From NCBI GenBank assembly GCA_024402565.1, contig JAKSTM010000024.1, positions 1 to 32,356 of the forward strand: a stretch of DNA of 32,356 nt. The letters are read 5' to 3'. Position 1 is the first letter of the stretch, and every line of letters begins with the position of its first letter. Shown here piece by piece: positions 30,101-32,356 of the stretch. This DNA comes from Treponema sp. GTDB taxonomy: Bacteria; Spirochaetota; Spirochaetia; Treponematales; Treponemataceae. Position numbers and translations under genes: made by a program. The notes beneath the pieces are model-generated. The model did not search any database, had not been told where the DNA came from, and worked only from the letters and a program-made list of their open reading frames with translations.

Positions 30101-30879
30101 ACTGCAGGAACACGGCGGGCTTCATCGTATGCTACAACTTCACAATAGAATCTTTTCTGAACAGCCTGTTCCAGTTCTTCGATTGCACCGTAAATTTCTT
30201 CGTAAGCTTTATCAGCTGCACCAAAAACTGCTACCGTGCGGTCAATTTTCTTTGAAACATTTTCAAGCTGAACTGTTTTTTTAAGTTCTTTTGTTTCTGA
30301 ATCGTAAACATTTACTTCCACTAAAGTAATTACATTGTCATCTACTGCTTCACCTTCAAGCGAGAATTCACAACCGTATCCGTCCGGAGAATTTGAATCG
30401 ATTTTTGTTGAAGGTCTGGCCAGAACTACCAGTGGAGGAGTATTGTCCAGAGTGAAAGCAACAGTTGCAATTGTTGAATGACTTTCTTTATCTGTACAAG
30501 TAACAGTAGCATTGTATTTTCCATCAGGAATCTTTTCACTTTCGCTAAGTGGATTGATTTCATAAGACCATTTATTTCCCTGAAGATTTTCTTCAGCCAC
30601 ATTGTAAGGTCCGAATTTCTGCTTGGTAGTTGTATTTTCAAGAACGATAGAAATTCCTGAAATCTCGTTACGATCATCCGACCATTTTCCACTCATTACG
30701 AATTTTTCGTAAATAATGTCGTTAGCTACAGGTCCTGAAATTTCAATTTCAGGTGGCTGAACATCGACAGCGGAACCAAGTCCAAGCTCACAGGATAAAG
30801 ATATAAAAGAAACTAATCCTGCAACAAAAGCTGAAAGCAATCTAAAAAGTTTAAAATGAGATGCACTTTTAGAAAACAT
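15118..30879 (-). CDS. Giant (5,253-aa) multi-Ig-like putative surface lipoprotein
   Basis: One uninterrupted frame covering nearly half the window. The N-terminus (K10, R13, hydrophobic core, FISLSC) looks like a lipoprotein signal with Cys30 as modified residue; the -3 Ser makes the lipobox non-canonical, though spirochaetes tolerate this. About 34 Ig-like/cadherin-like modules follow (about residues 40-4620). Each is bounded by a (V/I/L)D-x-x-(A/P/N)P linker (VDNTPP, IDTEAP, FDKNAP) and most contain G-x-Y-x-(V/I)-x-(V/A)-x-D-x-x-GN. Two helical inserts lie near residues 218-240 and 295-325. About 4620-4730 looks like an IPT/TIG domain (AGRKLRIYGMNF); the last ~430 residues look propeller-like (PVIAYYDKYNHCLKVA). 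AGAGGG lies just before the ATG. Such proteins are usually surface adhesins or structural fibres; that role is inferred. Confidence 0.85.
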   Translation of the reverse strand: MFSKSASHFKLFRLLSAFVAGLVSFISLSCELGLGSAVDVQPPEIEISGPVANDIIYEKFVMSGKWSDDRNEISGISIVLENTTTKQKFGPYNVAEENLQGNKWSYEINPLSESEKIPDGKYNATVTCTDKESHSTIATVAFTLDNTPPLVVLARPSTKIDSNSPDGYGCEFSLEGEAVDDNVITLVEVNVYDSETKELKKTVQLENVSKKIDRTVAVFGAADKAYEEIYGAIEELEQAVQKRFYCEVVAYDEARRVPAVEGDKGNHSTCFYLESEVSKFIKQYKSSGFYEIIKGTYDSVEESEARTAEEEASLNAARTAIKENAITQASFSLDPRNNPRYTISSYSNFKELKGEGDAATPVLMRESAKLTNNNTVTVNLLSGLDEYYIIKDTIGISLVECDSNGVVGKDAKEIMLFAPYKNKAGEVIVDANGNPLVADPAARENRIKTTGSTYSVDVTIGTKYQPEMAIGKFYVFKSYGYDENGREIHNYANTDYGFKLVSANAKPEINLTKLIRKSEAGNKESTSTSTVELSAAERLVICGTAKLDDLIPNLQFNLGLSTDLSGEDTLLGTMKADLFAESGFECTIPDEWNNKKFVIRITAINPEEPEQKTSERISVTWDCTGPVIGQAAVSPTVSKIENEVTKSYVNGVVNIKTSVSDAMNVVEKVEYAIAKAGEDEGARKVVEDISGVGFDIDTTLWDDESGKGNAVVAIYATDSAGNETRRAVVLNIDQSTDQPVIELNNADSKLNSVEGIVGASHQGKTNNIFGTITNTVILGTISDDDGIDTIQVFVAPEGSDFPSEPKETFTVGGDKTKAIQAKVSDTEGKFKVRIVVSDSAKHDTGFNSAKTADFLVAVDDGAPNFTISTDSGALQAANTAIPVKGKASDGASFVIQRFKEKECLTVLSSSISVDAEGSWEDTISREEVGETGKTFYYKAEDEFGQKTVLSFSYLLDAIMPGFSIKRIGPNEYNPALTGATVNSAETTVYVKAGDPLNISGEVWDTGDVNNRSGLQDYVFYKLIKQSDGEPEKNEAGNAYKAEDWDQSNKLTFTTTETEQRGTWTKAVDISSGYDDGEKYVLYIAAKDNSRNISAIAANPCQTVIIVPDSQGPVITGQSADKTQITLANNTQHIFITATITDAVSGVNKVELYEGDSAYKYEKTNVPPDITHTGSSYEIKISAEDLLNGTHSLKIRATDKAGNYKDSDPINISVDILAPSIGYVSGAVPTTLSGTDNVVNGIVKISGLASDETKLHKIYWYIDNKDTATDDQKYVCLENESGSKNFTFEVDTRELSDGQHTFYVYAEDTSGNTSPASSTPFEVLRSSDDPVFVLDSLNNTNYNETDISATNNVMKPDGKVTGTVTDDDELVEVKFVMDEGTSSEKTYTVNSFKNKKSYSFNIPLTTLFDVSSVDLIVLGNHTIRIVATDNAGGYTTFKDVPYSAASKETNEIHFGVDKGAPEIIGGGVEFQADMGNHRDTNGVYYKNEAFTGTFTVKDDVSLLAVKATNGTTATAVAKDDSQQSFVFTINPKYANTTEKFTLEFEAEDKFHQKNSVSYNVVFDFDKPSVDDSSTWNFEPELTNGNYFKKENTLTISGKSSEDKSKETGLYSGLKNAKYKIDEGGWQPASSFTETSGDWTVKLDANSIDEGPHTISVWVTDLAGNTSEVKSKVLICDGAAPVIKATTNAGVFSDTVTISGTVEDKYLNSSSLAYVLKKGGEEVTNRTGSEKPEFTETSGIWTFTMPKGTNGAFDGEYTVDLTVEDNAEHTGSLNGISFLLDTKNPEIEISTPSDSSTTVAGTNRLSSLNNKFEGTVTDANLESVFYMISKNDPVTDTEDSNWKSASNTATSWNIWENFVEGKIDSTDAGNVTAWSEGKYYINVFAKDKVGNKSSIVSRYFEFDKNAPVVESFVSSSSMTNADFTLSGTVVETNGISGTAKIQVKKDTGDYSDYATDVALSLETGSTSRYTFSKAIKLSKLSGDGDYTFRVIVTDVSNQTNTEKTVSVKVDNTPPEIFTVVTPNSSKSSRVTVNGTVGDTGSGVKNVYYQILSATASAPTNGSTGWKAVAAASSWIANEDVSGQGKYIVYAYAEDNVGNKTSVKPTGEFIIDTEAPVSGSLNLKRTAGGTSEVITEGESYNVNKKDSGFTVSGKAHDNLALGEFKLTAQRGNETPVVLINKGGIGDQVNEDKVTVSSDENGEDWTWSYDANFTDGKWKFKVEVKEKAELQETSSVWTVVLDKTDPSISNIQNEDGTALKEYYDALKAIKIKCDSTDGSSNQSGLDSVKYFIARGKVAAPLEANKFQDWDDASKSGSSWLVKVDAGVIPESQEGEYTIFIKATDKVGNEKISSPIQFIADTKDPVVVENSVLDYYGVKDGEGDRTKVEITGTVTDTYFDSMEIAVTKNGTSYAGATKSVPVSGGDWKVILPVNVTTHENDGVYTVKATFKDKSGKSKSTSLISTSIDTTAPEIEAVTTLAVDGSTVAKVEDFKITGKAKDNLPNGLSSVKYRVDTAVSATAGEGEWKEATGTLNWNFYQKFIEGKTSSADALCEGTYYLHVYAVDNAGNVSSVVDRKFEVDFNKPVVSINALAASTKEKFTLSGTASDTRGLKVESEGIHSGKSVVKVEQTNPSGGKTSFEYEVSEGSWTSGTTLPALTGSETKLSEGLYSYKVTVEDEVGNKTSESSSQIRWDVSAPALKITSHSFDADTKESGWQTTNTLTLTGSASDATGVQSVSFKEGAAEYEVLPGTTSWTKELSNLSQGPHTIKFKTVDTNGSEDEFTYVLNIDSEAPVMGTNQIKRGATASEDLGNGTSVYANLKDTLDSVSGKHKFTLSGSATDSYKLGSIVVKAVNAGTTKTLVNKTTKNAAETDSSWNWAAEVLLDSTDSAEENYLSNGTWDFSVTVKDKAGTHTVVETFKVIIDTVNSTLTPTYNVPSSAEPRNNSSVTVKPVAADTNGSGVDSVSYVILDSDNTETQLNEVASNLWETISGANRDPNTTKNISFPDGQNYLYLKVVDKAGNYSYSSAYRAAVDKEAPVIVMGNPAAVACVNGSNDIDVSDFEIEVKDERGTLKSGIKQVDVYIDSISAGNLIATSVTPESGAADLSVAESGKVSGTIAKEKFASKNATFKIYVQVTDVAGNTAYTNTNIGIDKAAPDATIKTTAKNNVGNKNLTLEGTTYDLNGVASVKVEFQTGEDSWKDVTDAKENGGFGLTMGGSTAAWSFVIPTYDESTYATTSILNFDADSTTAGHQTKFRVTVTDIAKNKTSKELTVTIDQDADRPVVEFKNLSSNGQILQTPTISGNISDDDTWDDTCVFKIDSVNHSITEWQGYTQKGTLTIDENGIFDYTPAVSSDGEKTMYFYIKDSAGTEFVTAAVSNEVMDMPKIIYKGNSSSVDNSAVIKYTADTVNPAIKEMKVGATAEKEMAETEVVGGNTNSIKLSVTALDAVGLTSARAELNGNWYTLSKDETSLETSETFNDLSQNEKPSVTIAANGKKAVFTSSAISISGWTSGRYDVTFEIIDNAGRKSSSSGSFTVDNQGPQVEITNFANWADEQTGGISWDLKFTDYPNSNKAGIAKYGYLVLNDDYLDGSNKADTTKIKKYMNGDSEDLVNSPAHTVDFTGTTVTGVSLTGLPSMSSDDPNSKFKNISVVRKDVYNLPIYFYTVDKLGNENLESFTIIYNVFGGRPSTNVAYPAGTDENPQVMNGTIRLSGGAAKGTATGAGNVEKVFVQFDVTKNTDFSSDDMDKVAGYKISGSENKVFTIIKSDGVSVTSGAAINWDGIGGSTGFWGIDVSGTNPSNWYKVINENLEFQNDDTLIKTGGVGTGVYRVAVRAVTLASDGVFGAWSPVQYFNIDTNIPEIKQDAKIIADSTSDYVQDMYVKGDAKLQIVAVDKLDVTKVMVYTADTQAGLNDAAKATIKTLDLTDSTVAERYTETGKKGYTINIPLPRASSNKSDIYVKVVAYKENEASAYREYHINFDNTAPTINSFQFNSKEWESADESTHKIVNSNGKFTISGSATDEASGYDKVGFYFIRGDVSDVSKYRARIYDPMSASKEILVKAKDGTSLELAEKELGEQKMYGAEYTGVSISEVTIGTEKFSQITLKGGDSVNENIKKAGYVEVGGNFYKIDKVDSGNKKITLTTNVPVINGSGNATVFFPFMQFVENTGSEKTDEDGLGFTSYPNSDDGDGMPESIIKSQRTWTWDASIQSTNIPDGPGTMVVFVWDKAGNVSAASYACSVQNNAPRLVKLHLGTDLSGDNKFSDSEFVTYDVLNQDGRQSAYTMSTSSYKGTSFRIKDKLAVVPEFVGGNYSSGDKDIKMVLNRAADSETKNTVNTIAKGNKIKNSSGDETTDVMFTDKKSGDGSILSDDCLLVTNRGYTDVNGTSVQNNIWAFLVDNYNIGAESPDEDVNNGVGHRNISFTFWDSTDDTVQGTNSCYMYLKLVDLIVDIKDNTPPVAKIHPFYWDSWTDSSVALDSNDMPRGHIDLEADLGEVNPDIAGTVLFRGSAYDATKVTKIYVKEPDAEEPVLVGQWNSTNKEWEKVTTGWPEGWEDFEVTEDSGITLDGQTIEFIFKMNMTKYGVANEKTLYVYAEDGNTNRNSDAESQTTAVSETNKYTVDCVPYIQKLAVVDGTTETQLSRSRLGRYVGAVKAGRKLRIYGMNFTSTATYTVNFYESNGTTGMKGNASTKVSTVANANVTKANGYIDVAMPEYSCWVEVVVGTGASAVTTPNNTNANKKYNITKGTLNESTGKFKDGENFWTDDVYLSVWSTGGYMDKGDNPLSGTLEKFTENGTKYVSKQGKSVNENDIFAIWGSNDQMLFDEVYYSSSTDAAQVSHVRGTSVCNSSDGFFKTPPTKVDVCMANNIPFYVILDNGLVNGNTWGQGLLIMREGYYMQDAQNGGKKYAIESQGNGNALSRDSSDGMDEHNNQFDNPKIAVHFDGTNYHIYTCYYDTYARCLKYSKHIDQKNLDVNYTYMRSPMRTWDNPTEGYSVVDGYDTVQNEFNGSTWDCGAWSDIKLKVSGETDTEPIPVIAYYDKYNHCLKVAKGGSTAPKTGRVDGTLVAGGSETAWTYSKLKNPSNSSDFGRYVSMEMDSAGGLHIVAQDVTNSVLCYGYVPYANLKSGDVEVTWQVVDSTSAVGRWTDIKLGNSGGTGLEANPYIVYMDAAKLNTTSAVKVAYATNYSSQKKKAGGSYETVTQVVWECMTDPAVYEAEDTKLSLVLDAKEKANVTNKVAVGINASMFAVDFLRDEQ

Positions 30880-30901
30880 GTTACCCTCTTCGTTTTTTTT
30901 T

Positions 30902-30929
30902 ATAATAATCTAGTTTAAATATCGGTAAA
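30902..30929 (-). promoter_or_regulatory. Putative promoter of the giant lipoprotein gene
   Basis: On the minus strand, TTTACC (complement of 30924-30929) and TATTAT (complement of 30902-30907) are separated by 16 bases, just upstream of the giant gene. The 111-bp gap (30880-30990) also has to hold the promoter of the divergent gene; TATAAA at 30956-30961 is a possible -10 for it, without a convincing -35. An eight-T run lies at 30893-30900. Confidence 0.3.
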
Positions 30930-30990
30930 ATTAGAGATTTTCTTAACATTTTCACTATAAACCACCGGGTTTTCTTCCGATACTGAAAAT

Positions 30991-32220
30991 ATGAAACTTA
31001 CAAAATTACAAAAAATTTTCGCTGTGGGTATTATTGCACTGATTATTCTTCTTGGTGCTGCTTTCACAGCCATTTCTATCGCTTCTTACAAACCAACTGT
31101 AGCTTTTTACAACGTCAGTGAAAAAGTTCAGAAGTCAATTCTTGCAGAGATTACCTCAATGCCATACGGTCGCAAAGGTAAAAACTCTACATTTAACGTT
31201 TTAGTTCTTGATTCTGAACGTCCTTTATCTGCACAAAAGAACGCTCGAAAAGCAAAATTAATTTTTGCCACTATGGACTATGATGTTCGCGATTTTGCAA
31301 AGACTTCAAAAGTAAAAGGACAGGATATTGCCCTTATAGACGGTATGCCTTCTACAACTCGCGCTACAGCCCTTGTAAAAGATAACAAACTTCTGGCTGT
31401 TCCTGTTCTTTATGACTTTTATGAAATGGATATTTACCGCCCTGCTTTTGATGAAAGTGGTGTAAAAAAGATTTCTGAATGGCCGGATTTTGTACGATTT
31501 CTGGAATTAACCACAAAAAAAGACTTTTCACCCCTCATTTTTAACGGCGGTTTGCCATTAGAGGTGTTAAATGTTACAGGATGTATGGTTGAAGCTCTTT
31601 CTGGAAAAGAAGATTTAATCAATATTGAAGAAAAACTTTACAGAGCCTTCAAAACAGGTAATGCCGAAAAAGTCACTGCTACCCTTGAAGATCTTCTTAA
31701 AGAAAATAAAGGATTGGAAGCAGCAATTAAGGAAATAAGCAAAATCTATCAGGCTTCTTACATCAACAATTCAACCTTTGCCTTCACTCCAGAAGACACA
31801 ATGTTCTTTTTAGACCATAACCTGTGTAATTCTGCTTTCCTGACACTTTCACAGCACAGAAACATCGACCAGAAAATAATTAATTCATATACTTCGATTT
31901 ACGTACCTGGATTGGACATTAATGGAGAACGTAATTTTGCCTCTCCAACTGTATGCGCACTCAGCCTGAAAAACACAAAACAGGTTGTTTCCACCATCAA
32001 ATTAATTTCTTCTTCACGTCAGAGTTCACTCAGTGCTAAATCTGGTCTGGCACCTGTTCAGGCAAACTGCGGAGTTCCTGACTCACAGGCCGACGATGTC
32101 CGATTCTGGATTGCAGCCTCAAACGGCCCTGTAATGCCTATGGCAGCAGCACTTCCTTCTGCAGAAATGCAAAAAACAGCAGCTGACTGGCTCATTCTTC
32201 AGTTCAAAACTACAAAATAA
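30991..32220 (+). CDS. Membrane-anchored protein resembling extracellular solute-binding proteins
   Basis: A 409-aa protein with one N-terminal hydrophobic helix (about residues 9-31) after a basic start (MKLTKLQK). There is no lipobox Cys, so it is either anchored by an uncleaved helix or exported. The body resembles type-2 periplasmic binding proteins of sugar ABC transporters: an early beta-strand/helix segment (PTVAFYNVSEKVQKSILAEI), LIFATMDYDVRDF, a central LLAVPVLYDFYEMDIYRPAF segment like the hinge region, and a late FWIAASNGPVMPMAAALPSAEMQKTAADWL helix. The ligand is unknown and no permease gene is adjacent. No Shine-Dalgarno is visible before the ATG. It is divergent from the giant gene, so shared regulation is possible. 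The binding-protein assignment is by overall resemblance only. Confidence 0.55.
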   Translation: MKLTKLQKIFAVGIIALIILLGAAFTAISIASYKPTVAFYNVSEKVQKSILAEITSMPYGRKGKNSTFNVLVLDSERPLSAQKNARKAKLIFATMDYDVRDFAKTSKVKGQDIALIDGMPSTTRATALVKDNKLLAVPVLYDFYEMDIYRPAFDESGVKKISEWPDFVRFLELTTKKDFSPLIFNGGLPLEVLNVTGCMVEALSGKEDLINIEEKLYRAFKTGNAEKVTATLEDLLKENKGLEAAIKEISKIYQASYINNSTFAFTPEDTMFFLDHNLCNSAFLTLSQHRNIDQKIINSYTSIYVPGLDINGERNFASPTVCALSLKNTKQVVSTIKLISSSRQSSLSAKSGLAPVQANCGVPDSQADDVRFWIAASNGPVMPMAAALPSAEMQKTAADWLILQFKTTK

Positions 32221-32232
32221 AACCTTATAATC

Positions 32233-32283
32233 TAATCAAATGGGCCCTTCGACCCTTCGACAAGCTCAGGGACCATTTGATTA
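32233..32283. repeat. REP-like palindrome with CCCTTCGACAAGCTCAGGG core
   Basis: A perfect 11-bp outer stem, TAATCAAATGG (32233-32243) with CCATTTGATTA (32273-32283), encloses a tandem CCCTTCGA duplication (32245-32260) and the core CCCTTCGACAAGCTCAGGG (32253-32271). That core is, from memory, a palindrome found between genes in many unrelated bacteria. No T-run follows on the plus strand, but the hairpin lies 13 bases after the preceding stop and may end that transcript. Confidence 0.65.
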
Positions 32284-32304
32284 AATAAAAAAAGGCTGTC
32301 CAAA

Positions 32305-32356
32305 TGAAGTGCACCCCAATTATTGGACACTTTAACTAGGCTGATTTTAAGGACTG
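32305..32356 (+). mobile_element. Probable end of an IS3-family (IS150-like) insertion sequence
   Basis: TGAAGTGCACCCCA followed by ATTATTGGACAC (32305-32330) resembles the terminal inverted repeats of IS150-group IS3 elements, which typically read TGAASTGCACCCCAA...GACA. The body would extend right, beyond the window, where orfAB should begin. An internal TGTCCAA (32297-32303)/TTGGACA (32323-32329) inverted pair spans the boundary. No transposase sequence is in the window, so the call rests on the end alone. Confidence 0.5.

Noticed and set aside
15639..30692. Many 60-100-aa frames on both strands inside the giant gene
   Set aside because: They are shadows of one continuous repeat-rich frame with consistent domain structure; none has a recognisable motif or start context.
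1..32356. tRNA or rRNA genes, riboswitches, prophage or toxin-antitoxin modules
   Set aside because: I saw no cloverleaf, rRNA signature, known riboswitch core, phage structural gene or toxin-antitoxin pair; this was a reading by eye, not a covariance-model search.

Overview
The window looks like chromosomal DNA from a host-associated Treponema or a close spirochaete relative. The reasons are an AT-rich genome, a FabV/TER-type enoyl reductase like the well-studied T. denticola enzyme, relaxed spirochaete-type lipoprotein signals, a PEGA plus outer-membrane-barrel protein, and a very large Ig-like repeat lipoprotein. The genus is an inference from gene content; no rRNA is present to confirm it.

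Layout. Positions 1-944 hold the 3' end of fabV/ter and then rpmB with a clear terminator. Positions 1094-4609 are a plus-strand livHMGF operon encoding a branched-chain amino-acid type ABC importer without its binding-protein gene. A 104-bp imperfect inverted repeat (4631-4734) separates it from a convergent minus-strand operon, read radC, PEGA/beta-barrel protein, htrA-like protease, LPG-synthase-TM (UPF0104) membrane protein, low-molecular-weight tyrosine phosphatase (9863 down to 4791). Divergent from radC is a plus-strand pair: a lipoprotein glucosaminidase overlapping an RluA-type pseudouridine synthase by one base (9933-11395). This pair runs stop-to-stop into minus-strand pyrE, which lies downstream of a 778-aa secreted DUF4015-type putative glycoside hydrolase (14425 down to 11396).

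The only long gene-free stretch is 14426-15117. It holds two different repeat arrays: ten degenerate copies of a ~20-bp GC-rich unit with a 77-bp super-period (14537-14768), and three tandem ~84-bp units each carrying a terminator-like hairpin (14783-14991).

Nearly half the window (15118-30879, minus strand) is one uninterrupted gene for a 5,253-residue putative lipoprotein. It has about 34 Ig-like modules, a higher-order six-module (~2.04 kb) repeat in its middle, an IPT/TIG-like domain and a C-terminal propeller-like region. Divergent from it is a membrane-anchored protein resembling solute-binding proteins (30991-32220). The right edge has a REP-like palindrome and what looks like the terminal inverted repeat of an IS3-family (IS150-like) insertion sequence that runs off the window.

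Taken together, much of the window concerns the cell envelope: periplasmic quality control, peptidoglycan trimming, outer-membrane and surface proteins, and nutrient uptake. Housekeeping genes (rpmB, pyrE, the pseudouridine synthase, radC) are interspersed. The most unusual content is the giant repeat protein and the paired repeat arrays just downstream of it.
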